Part shown: positions 27,033-33,550 of the stretch, one piece after another
How the letters are laid out: the number at the start of each line of letters is the position of its first letter
How positions within the stretch are numbered: the stretch's first letter is position 1
Assembly: GCA_001898415.1 (NCBI GenBank)
Contig: MKTU01000067.1
Location: forward strand, 1 to 54,120
DNA length: 54,120 nucleotides
DNA from: Rhodanobacter sp. 67-28
GTDB lineage: Bacteria > Pseudomonadota > Gammaproteobacteria > Xanthomonadales > Rhodanobacteraceae
Direction of reading: 5' to 3'
Notes under the pieces: generated by a model
Told to the model about the DNA's origin: nothing
The model's database searches: none
What the model saw: the letters and a program-made list of their open reading frames with translations, nothing else
Made by a program: the position numbers and the translations under genes

Positions 27033-27419
27033 CTACGGAATGCGCTGGTACTGGGGCAACCCATCGCCAATCTCATAGTAGTCACCCTTCTCGGCGACGA
27101 ATACATGCAACTCGGCGTGCGTCTCGGTCGGCACGTCGAACGCTCCCATATGGATTCCGATCCACTCCTTGGCAGGTGGATCGAAGAACATGGAGCACCC
27201 GCATACCGAGCAGAACCCGCGACGCACCTTCTCGGACGAGTAATACCAGGTTACGTTCTCAGCGCCAGAAATCTCCACTGCACTCCTGGGCACGTCCGTT
27301 CCGACTGAATAGTGCCCCGAGAACTTTCGGCACTGAACACAGTGGCAAGCATCAGGAGGCTTAAGTTCGCACGAGACGGTGAACCTGACCGCCCCGCACA
27401 TGCACGATCCCGTCTTCAC
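27033..27419 (-). CDS. GFA/CENP-V-fold zinc protein (cassette 22)
   Basis: A GTG at 27419 preceded by AGGA gives a 128-residue protein of the GFA family (glutathione-dependent formaldehyde-activating-enzyme-like). The zinc ligands are present: GSCMCGAVRF (Cys6, Cys8), CHCVQCRKFSG (Cys25, 27, 30) and FCSVCGCSMFF (Cys70, 73, 75). The length is typical. Most members have no proven reaction, so a role in formaldehyde handling should not be assumed. The larger open frame to 27530 starts in the neighbouring attC and is not the real start. Confidence 0.88.
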   Translation of the reverse strand: MKTGSCMCGAVRFTVSCELKPPDACHCVQCRKFSGHYSVGTDVPRSAVEISGAENVTWYYSSEKVRRGFCSVCGCSMFFDPPAKEWIGIHMGAFDVPTETHAELHVFVAEKGDYYEIGDGLPQYQRIP

Positions 27420-27430
27420 AATCCATCCTG

Positions 27431-27487
27431 GCCTGACGCTTGAGTTAAGCGGCGGCGAAGCCGTCCGCCTTGAACGAAATGTTAGGC
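27431..27487 (-). repeat. attC of cassette 21
   Basis: 57 bases, left box GCCTGAC, right box GTTAGGC. The left GCCTGAC matches the GTCAGGC of cassette 22, as the pairing rule predicts. Confidence 0.9.
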
Positions 27488-27727
27488 ATGGACGCCGACA
27501 GTGTTGTTGTAGACGGCGACAAGCGCCCAAGCCAAAACTAGTGCAAGGAAGCCAACGAGTGAAATTTTGTCGGTGTGACGCTGGACGTCAAGGCCACGCG
27601 GATACTGCCCAAGTGTAACGAGAAGCAGTGACGCGCGACCGAGGTTGAACAGAACGAATGACCAAATGATGTAGTACGCGATGAATTTGGCGACGGCAAC
27701 GAAACCCTTGGCAATTTCTTCTTGCAT
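27482..27727 (-). CDS. Small two-helix membrane protein (cassette 21)
   Basis: The 81-residue product is not recognised. Hydrophobic segments lie near 8-28 (FVAVAKFIAYYIIWSFVLF) and 55-73. The loop between them is basic. Its TAA stop is the TTA of the attC right box. No clear Shine-Dalgarno precedes the ATG; expression probably depends on neighbours or the cassette promoter. Confidence 0.7.
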   Translation of the reverse strand: MQEEIAKGFVAVAKFIAYYIIWSFVLFNLGRASLLLVTLGQYPRGLDVQRHTDKISLVGFLALVLAWALVAVYNNTVGVHA

Positions 27728-27738
27728 GAGTATGCGAT

Positions 27739-27798
27739 ACCTAACACCTGAGTTAAGCCGCGCCGCGAAGCGGCGTCGGCTTGAACGAATTGTTAGGC
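27739..27798 (-). repeat. attC of cassette 20
   Basis: 60 bases with boxes ACCTAAC and GTTAGGC. The arms differ from most others (AGCCGCGCCGCGAAGCGGCG). Confidence 0.9.
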
Positions 27799-27802
27799 CC
27801 CA

Positions 27803-28189
27803 CTACCGTGACCACCGCGCTTCTCTTGCTGCTTCAGGCAAGTCGTTCGCCGGAAGTAGGATCGGCACTGTGAACTGGACTCGATTCACGGCCACTTGCG
27901 AATTCTGGCTTGCGCCGCCCGCTCCAAGATTCAGAAGACCGGTTGCAACGCCGATTTTCGCGCCAGTGTTGGAGCCTTCTTGGACTGTGAGCGCCACGTC
28001 GAAGCTTATAGAGCGGGCATAGTTGTTGTTGCGGTTGTCCCACAACGCGGATTCGCCTCTATCCGACGTTGAGCCCATCAGATTTCCAGGGTTCACGTAG
28101 GCCCCGTGTGCCGCGATTCGACCTTGGGCTTCCACAAGTCCGTCGATGATCCCGGAGATGGTGTTCGCGACAAAATCTTTGAGGTCCAT
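27803..28189 (-). CDS. Trypco2-like small protein (cassette 20)
   Basis: The ATG at 28189 is preceded by AGGAAAGATCC and gives 128 residues. The N-terminal helix (LKDFVANTISGIIDGLVEAQ) is followed by a Gly/Asn-rich loop and a beta-rich half (ISFDVALTVQ, KIGVATGLLNLGAGG, VNRVQFTVPILLP). That strand pattern resembles trypco2-type domains, which are found beside trypsin-like proteases in conflict systems. The match is by eye only, and no protease gene is nearby. It stops five bases before the attC. Confidence 0.7.
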   Translation of the reverse strand: MDLKDFVANTISGIIDGLVEAQGRIAAHGAYVNPGNLMGSTSDRGESALWDNRNNNYARSISFDVALTVQEGSNTGAKIGVATGLLNLGAGGASQNSQVAVNRVQFTVPILLPANDLPEAAREARWSR

Positions 28190-28206
28190 GGATCTTTCCT
28201 TGTGGG

Positions 28207-28263
28207 GCCTAACGCTTGAGTTGAGCGGCGGCGGAGCCGTCCGCCTCGAACGAGTGGTTAGGC
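28207..28263 (-). repeat. attC of cassette 19
   Basis: 57 bases, boxes GCCTAAC and GTTAGGC. The left flank GTGGGGCCTAAC is an exact complement of the right flank of the cassette 20 attC. Confidence 0.92.
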
Positions 28264-28566
28264 CGCGCACCGAGGCTGAGCGAGGTACGCCTTGCCTTTG
28301 GCCGTGGCCGTGAACGCCGCCGTGCAGTTGTGCTGAGAGCTGACCGGCGCACGCTTGCAGAAATGAATTGTGCTGCGTTGTGTGATACGCCAGCGGATGA
28401 GCCCGAGGGCGGACAAGCGTCCGACGATAGACGACAGCTCCTGGAAACTAACGTTACGCTCATAGTAGGTACCCAGCACTGGACGTGCTGTTTTGAAGTG
28501 GATGAACGCATCCTCAGCCATAGCCAAGACACTGTCCTCTATGTTGGAGAGCGCAAGCTTTTCCAT
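28258..28566 (-). CDS. Unknown 102-residue protein (cassette 19)
   Basis: Not recognised. Helical N-terminus (ALSNIEDSVLAMAEDAF), then a segment that could be a winged helix-turn-helix (SFQELSSIVGRLSALGLIRWR, followed by a short beta region). The TAA comes from the attC right box. It starts three bases from the next attC, so almost no leader exists. Confidence 0.7.
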   Translation of the reverse strand: MEKLALSNIEDSVLAMAEDAFIHFKTARPVLGTYYERNVSFQELSSIVGRLSALGLIRWRITQRSTIHFCKRAPVSSQHNCTAAFTATAKGKAYLAQPRCAA

Positions 28567-28569
28567 GAG

Positions 28570-28626
28570 GCCTAACGCTGGAATTGAGCGGCGGCGGAGC
28601 CGTCCGCCTCGAATGAGATGTTAGGC
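28570..28626 (-). repeat. attC of cassette 18
   Basis: 57 bases, boxes GCCTAAC and GTTAGGC. GGAATTGAGCGG arm variant. Confidence 0.92.
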
Positions 28627-28635
28627 CGCATGCGA

Positions 28636-28992
28636 CTAGGCAAGCTTGGCCCAAGTTTCTTGAAGCTTAGCTTGAGCCTCACGATGCCACCACCTGATTA
28701 GGCCGTGGTGGCGTGGATTGATCGTACCTTTGAGCAAGTCGCAGTCTTGGATAGAAAAAGACGCGTCGATACCGCCGCCGCGAATGTGGAAGTGCGGTGG
28801 CGGATGATCTTTGGGATAGATGTAGATGCTTAGACCGTTAACGCGACCAACGAGCTCTTTGATGAAGTAGAGATCGCCGTTTGGCAGCACGTTGTAGCCG
28901 CCACTCAACAGATGCTCAAGCGCCGCCAACGATCCTTCGACGCTGGAAGCATCTGCGATCTCTTTCTGCAATTCGTCCGGCATCTTTCTCAT
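28636..28992 (-). CDS. DUF4160-like protein (cassette 18)
   Basis: 118 residues. The central LSIYIYPKDHPPPHFHIRGGG and following FSIQDCDLLKG match the DUF4160 pattern, often found beside DUF2442 in toxin-antitoxin-like pairs. No DUF2442 partner is present in this or the adjoining cassettes. The N-terminal 45 residues (KEIADASSVEGSLAALEHLL) are an extra helical region. An internal ATG at 28983 is an alternative start. Confidence 0.82.
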   Translation of the reverse strand: MRKMPDELQKEIADASSVEGSLAALEHLLSGGYNVLPNGDLYFIKELVGRVNGLSIYIYPKDHPPPHFHIRGGGIDASFSIQDCDLLKGTINPRHHGLIRWWHREAQAKLQETWAKLA

Positions 28993-28996
28993 TGCG

Positions 28997-29062
28997 GCCT
29001 AACGCTGGAGTTAAGCGGCGCGCGGGCTTTTTCGCGCGTCCGCCTTGAACGAATTGTTAGAG
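28997..29062 (-). repeat. attC of cassette 17, long variant
   Basis: About 66 bases, boxes GCCTAAC and GTTAGAG. The arms carry GCGCGCGGGCTTTTTCGCGCG in place of the usual GCGGCGAAGCC; this subtype is shared with cassettes 6 and 1. Confidence 0.85.
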
Positions 29063-29451
29063 CGTACTCGCTGCACAGCATGTGTGACTAGCGCAATGGG
29101 AACTCCGTATAAGCCGACCAGGTATGCAACGGCCGAGCCTGCTGCCACAAAGCATATAGCGACCATGGCAAGGACAACGAGCAGCTTAGAGATGACTGAA
29201 GCGCGATTTCGTTGCAGCAGTGCCGCGTACAGCGGGCACCCGACTAGTAGCGTGGCCGGTGCAGCGAAGAGCAGCGCAACCGCGAGAAGAGGAAAGGCTG
29301 CTAATGGTGCAGACGCCCAATCATGAAGTTGTGGAGTGCGATTGGAGAACGCGATTCCGGCGCCAAGGAGTAGAGATGCTAAATAGCCGCCCGCGAACAT
29401 GCCGAAAATTCCGCAAGGGATCGTTCTTCGAATGGCCGCGGAATACTTCAT
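29011..29451 (-). CDS. Small polytopic membrane protein (cassette 17)
   Basis: 146 residues, unrecognised. Hydrophobic segments lie near 13-35, 48-72 and 89-125, the last possibly two helices. The frame reads on through most of the attC, so the last twelve residues (SFKADARKSPRA) are attC-encoded; such tails are common in integron cassettes. There is no clear ribosome site. Confidence 0.68.
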   Translation of the reverse strand: MKYSAAIRRTIPCGIFGMFAGGYLASLLLGAGIAFSNRTPQLHDWASAPLAAFPLLAVALLFAAPATLLVGCPLYAALLQRNRASVISKLLVVLAMVAICFVAAGSAVAYLVGLYGVPIALVTHAVQRVRSNNSFKADARKSPRAA

Positions 29452-29455
29452 GTGC

Positions 29456-29514
29456 GCTCTAACGCTTGAGTTAAGCGGCGGCGAAGCCGTCCGCCTTGAA
29501 CGAACTGTTAGAGC
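29456..29514 (-). repeat. attC of cassette 16
   Basis: 59 bases counting the flanking GC pair, boxes CTCTAAC and GTTAGAG. CTCTAAC is the expected partner of the previous site's GTTAGAG. Confidence 0.9.
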
Positions 29515-29795
29515 CCATTTTCCGCGCCAAGGCGGGTGCGCGCCAGCAGTACGAACTTGCCAGATGCATCCTCAGCCGCGATGCCAGACATGAGCGCATT
29601 AAATAGCTCCGGGCCTAGCGCATCCTGGCCTATCTGCTCGGTGAGAGCCGCGATGTTCGCCTGAAGCTGGGAGCGGAAAGCTACCTGCCGCGTCTCGTCG
29701 TGGCCGCTCCAGACGAACCCCTTGTCATTGTAGGAGGCGGCGGAGCCAAGAGCGCGCAGTAGCTTTCCGGCGAGAACTCGAGGGGAGCTGGTCAT
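29508..29795 (-). CDS. Unknown 95-residue soluble protein (cassette 16)
   Basis: Not recognised. It has no membrane segment. Mostly helical with acidic and amphipathic stretches (VAFRSQLQANIAALTEQIGQ, ALGPELFNALMSGIAAED). The stop codon is provided by the attC and the start lies four bases from the next attC. Confidence 0.68.
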   Translation of the reverse strand: MTSSPRVLAGKLLRALGSAASYNDKGFVWSGHDETRQVAFRSQLQANIAALTEQIGQDALGPELFNALMSGIAAEDASGKFVLLARTRLGAENGL

Positions 29796-29798
29796 GGA

Positions 29799-29854
29799 CT
29801 CTAACGCTTGAGTTAAGCGGCGGCGTAGCCGTCCGCTTGAATGAAATGTTAGAC
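29799..29854 (-). repeat. attC of cassette 15
   Basis: 56 bases, boxes CTCTAAC and GTTAGAC. Confidence 0.9.
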
Positions 29855-30022
29855 CTTTGGTGGGAGGGTTCGCCGATGTTGAGCCTCAGCTTGAGCAAGC
29901 CTGGCAAGTATTGCGAGGAAGCAGCCGATGGCAATGAGACCTACACCCAAGGTCGCTTGGGAAAGCGAAAAAATGCCGCCGAGTACTACCAAGATGCCTA
30001 GGACAACTAGAAAGATGCTCAT
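29849..30022 (-). CDS. 57-residue two-helix membrane peptide (cassette 15)
   Basis: A short gene that length cut-offs would miss. ATG at 30022 follows GGGGAAAAC. The product starts MSIFLVVLGILVVLGGIF, has a second hydrophobic segment at 23-41 (ATLGVGLIAIGCFLAILAR), and ends in a basic tail (HRRTLPPKV). TAA is taken from the attC (GTC-TAA). A good ribosome site, two clean helices and an attC-coupled stop make it credible. Function unknown. Confidence 0.7.
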   Translation of the reverse strand: MSIFLVVLGILVVLGGIFSLSQATLGVGLIAIGCFLAILARLAQAEAQHRRTLPPKV

Positions 30023-30074
30023 GTTTTCCCCTGTTACAAATGATCAACCTGCTACGCCAAGTCTGGAAGAAAAG

Positions 30075-30131
30075 GTCTAACGCTGGAGTTAAGCGGCGGC
30101 GCAGCCGTCCGCCTTGAACGAGATGTTAGGC
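30075..30131 (-). repeat. attC of cassette 14
   Basis: 57 bases, boxes GTCTAAC and GTTAGGC. GTCTAAC pairs with the GTTAGAC of the cassette 15 site. Confidence 0.92.
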
Positions 30132-30545
30132 GCCGCCTTCGAAGTGCGCCAAGATGGACCGCAAGTTCTCGCCCAATGTGCTCAGTTGACCTTGACAGTA
30201 TTGCCGGTGGCCATCGATACCCCGATGAATCACTGCGTTCATAGTGTCGTGGTAGCCGGGCGACGTTGCATTTATGCACTCCTGAACGGCTTGGGCATTG
30301 AGCTCAGAGGAATAATCGAAGGTCTCGGCAAACACAATCAGAGCTAGCGCATGGATTTGCGCCGGCTCCAAACCCCGAATGGCTCCGTCTGCGTGGAGCA
30401 TGCCGAACAGAAAAGTACCGACGAGCGCCTGATGCAGCCGAGAGAGTTGTGGAAATTGTAGGCGCGCTGCGGAAAGCAGACCGGCAGCCATCTTGGTTTG
30501 CTCAGCCCGCACCTTTGCGAGGTCTGGCTTCTTCTTCCAGAACAC
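30126..30545 (-). CDS. Imm48-like immunity protein candidate (cassette 14)
   Basis: A GTG at 30545 with AGGAGA seven bases upstream gives 139 residues. The helical protein begins MFWKKKPDL. It contains TFLFGMLHADGAIRGLEPAQIHALAL and, towards the end, NAVIHRGIDGHRQY with GENLRSIL. This arrangement resembles the Imm48 immunity family of polymorphic-toxin systems, judged by eye. There is no toxin gene in the cassette; an orphan immunity gene against a neighbour's toxin would fit. Frames extending to 30797 cross an attC and are artefacts. TAA comes from the attC. Confidence 0.75.
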   Translation of the reverse strand: MFWKKKPDLAKVRAEQTKMAAGLLSAARLQFPQLSRLHQALVGTFLFGMLHADGAIRGLEPAQIHALALIVFAETFDYSSELNAQAVQECINATSPGYHDTMNAVIHRGIDGHRQYCQGQLSTLGENLRSILAHFEGGA

Positions 30546-30563
30546 CGATATTTCTCCTGTGAC

Positions 30564-30619
30564 GCCTAACGCTTGAGTTAAGCGGCGGCGAAGCCGTCCG
30601 CTTGGACGAGGAGTTAGAC
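30564..30619 (-). repeat. attC of cassette 13
   Basis: 56 bases, boxes GCCTAAC and GTTAGAC. Confidence 0.92.
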
Positions 30620-30819
30620 GGTTGCGACGCAGCATGCTCGGGCGACGATGTTGGCGCGCGACGAACGCGAAGCTTGAGCAAACGACTACCCCCCAAAACT
30701 GCCAGCTCTGAAAGCCCAGGCTTGCGACGACGCTGCGCGAAATGCTGCTGCGGCGATGGACGACAAGCCAGCGCGAAGCTGGGCGAAACACATGCAACGA
30801 CGAACCAACACGAGCTACC
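30620..30819. other. Cassette 13 body without a convincing ORF
   Basis: No minus-strand ORF with cassette-like features was found. The plus strand is poor in T and encodes one short frame, starting at the ATG near 30635 (MLGRRCWRATNAKLEQ...). This is the composition expected if the plus strand were the transcript. Confidence 0.45.
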
Positions 30820-30876
30820 GACTAACGCAGAGGTAAGCGGCGGCGGTACGCCGTCCGCTTGACCGCCGTGTTAGAC
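30820..30876 (-). repeat. attC of cassette 12, degenerate
   Basis: 57 bases. Left box GACTAAC departs from the consensus; right box GTTAGAC. The arms are also unusual (GCAGAGGTAAGCGG). Confidence 0.8.
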
Positions 30877-30921
30877 GGCGGAAGCAGACGTTGCCGCGAT
30901 GGTGAACGAAGCCATGATGCC

Positions 30922-31035
30922 ATGAGCGCAGGCTACCCGAAGAGGGAACACAAGACGATTGCATTGGGAGCAGCCGAAGCGGCTTTGATGGTGAGCAAGG
31001 CCGTGAACGTGACGCGGCCGCCAACAACCCTGTGA
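30922..31035 (+). CDS. Possible 37-residue peptide, opposite to the array (cassette 12)
   Basis: ATG at 30922 overlaps the TGA of an eight-codon leader frame (ATGA), then reads MSAGYPKREHKTIALG and so on to a TGA at 31033-31035. The cassette has no convincing gene in the normal direction, and its plus strand has far more A than T (20 versus 7 in bases 30901-30960). It could equally be non-coding. Confidence 0.25.
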   Translation: MSAGYPKREHKTIALGAAEAALMVSKAVNVTRPPTTL

Positions 31036-31055
31036 AGCAAATGAAACGCTCCGCC

Positions 31056-31112
31056 GACTAACGCTGGAATTGAGCGGCGGCGCAGCCGTCCGCCTCGAAT
31101 GACTGGTTAGGC
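31056..31112 (-). repeat. attC of cassette 11
   Basis: 57 bases, left box GACTAAC, right box GTTAGGC. Confidence 0.88.
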
Positions 31113-31125
31113 CCTACCTTACAGC

Positions 31126-31464
31126 CTATTTGTTGAGGCTTATAGCAAGGCCGGAAAACAACAACACCATGAAGCACGAAAGGCCAAGCAGCAGTCTTTT
31201 GCGTGCGAGTCGGTACGAAGAAAGCACAAGAGGGTTCAATGCTTCAACTGAAACTTTGCCAGACTGGATGGCTTGGAAGGCCCGATAGTTACCGTTGACA
31301 GGAGACAGCGAAGGACGACCTGTCGCGAGCAATTTCTCGTAGAGGCCAGGATGAAATTGCCTGAACTCCTTTCCGAAGCGATGAAGCGAAATGAAGTACA
31401 TCGCATACAACGGCAGAATGACCGCCAAAGCGAGCAAAAAAATTGCTGGGACTATAAGGCTCAT
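31126..31464 (-). CDS. Two-helix membrane protein (cassette 11)
   Basis: 112 residues from the ATG at 31464; a GTG two codons earlier is an alternative. One hydrophobic segment is at 4-26 (IVPAIFLLALAVILPLYAM) and another at 90-110. The soluble middle has aromatic and basic residues. Not recognised. It stops 14 bases before the attC. Confidence 0.7.
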   Translation of the reverse strand: MSLIVPAIFLLALAVILPLYAMYFISLHRFGKEFRQFHPGLYEKLLATGRPSLSPVNGNYRAFQAIQSGKVSVEALNPLVLSSYRLARKRLLLGLSCFMVLLFSGLAISLNK

Positions 31465-31476
31465 TTGCACATGCAG

Positions 31477-31533
31477 GCCTAACGCTGGAGTTAAGCGGCG
31501 GCGAAGCCGTCCGCCTTGAACGAACTGTTAGGC
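31477..31533 (-). repeat. attC of cassette 10 (duplicated cassette, copy 1)
   Basis: 57 bases, boxes GCCTAAC and GTTAGGC, consensus arms. Identical to the attC of cassette 3 except at 31528 (T here, C there). Confidence 0.93.
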
Positions 31534-31637
31534 GGAACCCGAGGCCCGACCTTTGATGGACGATAGCGCCACACCAAACGCACCACAAGAACGCGGAATG
31601 GTGAGAGCCTGCGCGCGACAGACGAACCGCTGACGAG

Positions 31638-31793
31638 ATGGTGACGTTGCGACGCACCGCGCCCACCGAGAACGAAATGGATGCGAGAGCGAACACAGGC
31701 GCGCACGCTGCGACAGCCGACAAAGCACCGGCAAACGCCATACGCAGGCTGGCCGGAAACACAACGAAGAAACGATGCTGGTACGGAGTATGA
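31638..31793 (+). CDS. Possible 51-residue protein, opposite to the array (cassette 10)
   Basis: ATG at 31638 reads MVTLRRTAPTENEMDARANT and continues to KKRCWYGV before TGA. The polar, basic-ended composition is plausible but not recognised. An identical frame exists in copy 2 at 34594-34749. Ribosome site is weak (TGACGAG). Low T content on this strand removes stops by itself, so the frame may be accidental. Confidence 0.3.
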   Translation: MVTLRRTAPTENEMDARANTGAHAATADKAPANAIRRLAGNTTKKRCWYGV

Positions 31794-31840
31794 CCGAGAC
31801 GCTGGCGTTGACTTGCCACTGACCCGAGAACGCTTGTGAA

Positions 31841-31897
31841 GCCTAACGCTGGAGTTAAGCGGCGGCGCAGCCGTCCGCCTTGAACGATTTGTTAGAG
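31841..31897 (-). repeat. attC of cassette 9
   Basis: 57 bases, boxes GCCTAAC and GTTAGAG. Confidence 0.92.
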
Positions 31898-32248
31898 CGA
31901 CTTGGCGCTGCGCTTAACGGCGACCACAGCTGCACTAGTACCTAAAAACGTGCTGACAAAACCCAAAAACCAGTACATGCAATAGAGCAACCAGTAACGC
32001 AATGGCCCGGTGGCCAGATGCGCATCGCTACTACCACAGCGCGCTGAGCTACAAGCAAACGTACCCGTCAGATCAGCGTTGTACAGCAAATAGAAAGAGT
32101 AGAGCGCCAAGGGACCGAAAACAAAGATGCATGCTACAAAACGCAAGCGGCCTACCGATGCTGACAGAGGCTCCGCTTTAACCGCATAACGCCAAGTTGC
32201 AAGAAGAGCTGCCAAGACGGCTATTGTGATAGTTGTGATTGCCAACAT
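31892..32248 (-). CDS. Three-helix membrane protein (cassette 9)
   Basis: 118 residues, not recognised. Hydrophobic segments at 3-19, 35-56 and 86-110. A loop with two Cys residues (FACSSARCGSS) may be periplasmic and disulfide-bonded. TAA from the attC. Cassette borders are confirmed by a ten-base exact complement between GTTAGAGCGA and TCGCTCTAAC. Confidence 0.72.
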   Translation of the reverse strand: MLAITTITIAVLAALLATWRYAVKAEPLSASVGRLRFVACIFVFGPLALYSFYLLYNADLTGTFACSSARCGSSDAHLATGPLRYWLLYCMYWFLGFVSTFLGTSAAVVAVKRSAKSL

Positions 32249-32260
32249 GCTCTCTGGTCG

Positions 32261-32316
32261 CTCTAACGCTGGAGTTAAGCGGCGGCGGAGCCGTCCGCTT
32301 GGATGACGGGTTAGGT
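32261..32316 (-). repeat. attC of cassette 8
   Basis: 56 bases, boxes CTCTAAC and GTTAGGT. Confidence 0.92.
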
Positions 32317-32583
32317 GCCGCGCGGCACCAACGGAACCAGGAACTCATGCGCAGCGAAAGTCATGCCAAAGCCCACAAGCACGACGAGGGCAGCTTGCCA
32401 AGAGAAGCCAAAATGTGTGGCCAGCGGCATGCTAGCGAGAAACGGAATGCCTGCAAGCATGGCGAACCATGAAACAGAAACTTGCTCCCCACAGTGCGCG
32501 CACGACGTCGAAAGTGCGGGCCCAAGGCACGATTTTCTGGCGTAAGAAATTGCTGAATGATGGCAGTAAGGACACTGAAGCAT
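32311..32583 (-). CDS. Zinc-ribbon plus two-helix membrane protein (cassette 8)
   Basis: 90 residues. An N-terminal ribbon has C-x2-C pairs at Cys4/Cys7 (LQCPYCHHS) and Cys28/Cys31 (SCAHCGEQ). Two hydrophobic segments follow at 36-56 and 60-80. This zinc-ribbon/two-helix plan is common among small bacterial proteins of unknown role. TAA is supplied by the attC. Confidence 0.78.
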   Translation of the reverse strand: MLQCPYCHHSAISYARKSCLGPALSTSCAHCGEQVSVSWFAMLAGIPFLASMPLATHFGFSWQAALVVLVGFGMTFAAHEFLVPLVPRGT

Positions 32584-32592
32584 ATGTGTGAG

Positions 32593-32649
32593 ACCTAACG
32601 CTGGAGTTAAGCGGCGGCGTAGCCGTCCGCCTTGAACGAATTGTTAGGC
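32593..32649 (-). repeat. attC of cassette 7
   Basis: 57 bases, boxes ACCTAAC and GTTAGGC. Confidence 0.92.
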
Positions 32650-32961
32650 CGCAGCGAGTTCCCGGCGCGCCCGAAAGAAACGGTAAAGCAGCACGCCACC
32701 GGCAGCGACCAGCCCGGTGCCGACATACCCACCCAGTGCACAGAGGCCGCCGGCTGACGCCGAGCAAAAGCCCCAAGCGCCGATGAGTGCAGCCGGAATG
32801 TAACCCCCGACCGCGAGTGCCAAAGACGCAGCCGCGAACCGGACTGCAGTCGCAGCTGAGAGCCGGGAAGCCATCTGCACGAAGCGCCAAAGTGTCACGA
32901 CGACACCCGACCAGAATGCAATGAGGCCAGTGGTGTATGCGAGCGCGAATAGATTTTCCAT
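32644..32961 (-). CDS. Three-helix membrane protein (cassette 7)
   Basis: 105 residues with hydrophobic segments near 8-28, 40-62 and 74-94. A Cys-containing loop (GFCSASAGGLCALGG) lies between the second and third. Ends in a basic RFFRARRELAAA tail. Not recognised. TAA from the attC; the start is three bases from the next attC. Confidence 0.72.
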   Translation of the reverse strand: MENLFALAYTTGLIAFWSGVVVTLWRFVQMASRLSAATAVRFAAASLALAVGGYIPAALIGAWGFCSASAGGLCALGGYVGTGLVAAGGVLLYRFFRARRELAAA

Positions 32962-32964
32962 GCG

Positions 32965-33027
32965 GCCTAACGCTGGAGTTAAGCGGCGCGCGGCTTTTCG
33001 CGCGTCCGCTTGGACGACGGGTTAGGT
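32965..33027 (-). repeat. attC of cassette 6, long variant
   Basis: 63 bases, boxes GCCTAAC and GTTAGGT, arms GCGCGCGGCTTTTCGCGCG. Nearly identical to the attC of cassette 1. Confidence 0.92.
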
Positions 33028-33482
33028 GACCTACCCGTGAGATGCACGTCGATACCCAACGTTGTGGGCGGCATGATGTGCCGAAAGATTATGCGCCCCG
33101 CCTGACCTAGCACAATGACGTACTGAGAGATTGCACCCTCTTCAAGCGGATCGGATTGCTCGACGGAAGTTATGAGAGCAGGCAGCAATGCACCACATTC
33201 TTGGACCTGCTGAGCCTCTATGACATGACCGTCAGGCTGTAGAACACGCAACCCGGCCGGAGAAGACTCCCGCAGTTCCAAGCCTAGGGACGGGTACTTT
33301 TCCTCGTCCAGGACGACCTCGCAGGCATTTAGTTGCAGGAAGACATCGTCGGCCAGTTCGAGGAAAGCGTCGTACGTAACGATTGGCGTGGTGAGCTCAT
33401 TGACCCATGCCGGATGCACTGGGCCTGACGGGAACAGCCAGACGGCCTTCAGAGTCCTTCCTGTTAGCGAAGTAGCTTCCAT
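32979..33482 (-). CDS. Unknown 167-residue soluble protein (cassette 6)
   Basis: ATG at 33482 (a GTG two codons upstream is possible) with AGG just before it. Beta-rich with acidic patches (FLELADDVFLQLNACEVVLDEEKYPSL split over 41-67; QYVIVLGQAGRIIFRHI near 123). The last dozen residues (SSKRTREKPRAA) are attC-encoded, as for the other long-variant attC cassette at 29011. No family recognised. Confidence 0.7.
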   Translation of the reverse strand: MEATSLTGRTLKAVWLFPSGPVHPAWVNELTTPIVTYDAFLELADDVFLQLNACEVVLDEEKYPSLGLELRESSPAGLRVLQPDGHVIEAQQVQECGALLPALITSVEQSDPLEEGAISQYVIVLGQAGRIIFRHIMPPTTLGIDVHLTGRSPNPSSKRTREKPRAA

Positions 33483-33486
33483 GGGC

Positions 33487-33543
33487 ACCTAACGCTTGAG
33501 TTGAGCGGCGGCGAAGCCGTCCGCCTCGAACGAGTGGTTAGGC
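33487..33543 (-). repeat. attC of cassette 5
   Basis: 57 bases, boxes ACCTAAC and GTTAGGC. Confidence 0.92.
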
Positions 33544-33550
33544 GCGCCCC

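Larger units (their letters stand above)
31477..31840 (-). repeat. Duplicated integron cassette, copy 1 (cassette 10)
   Basis: This 364-base cassette recurs at 34433-34796, shifted by 2956 bases, with two differences by direct comparison: T31528/C34484 in the attC and C31608/T34564 in the body. Minus-strand frames cross the attC and lack a ribosome site. The plus strand is T-poor and holds a 51-codon frame (31638-31793). Confidence 0.93.

Noticed and set aside
30126..30797. A 223-codon minus-strand frame spanning cassettes 13 and 14
   Set aside because: It crosses an attC. A GTG with a good ribosome site at 30545 gives a normal single-cassette gene.
31289..31819. Long minus-strand frames covering the duplicated cassette
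   Set aside because: They start without a ribosome site and continue through the attC into the next cassette, and their residues over attC (RSRRTASPPLNSSVRP type) are the standard attC translation.
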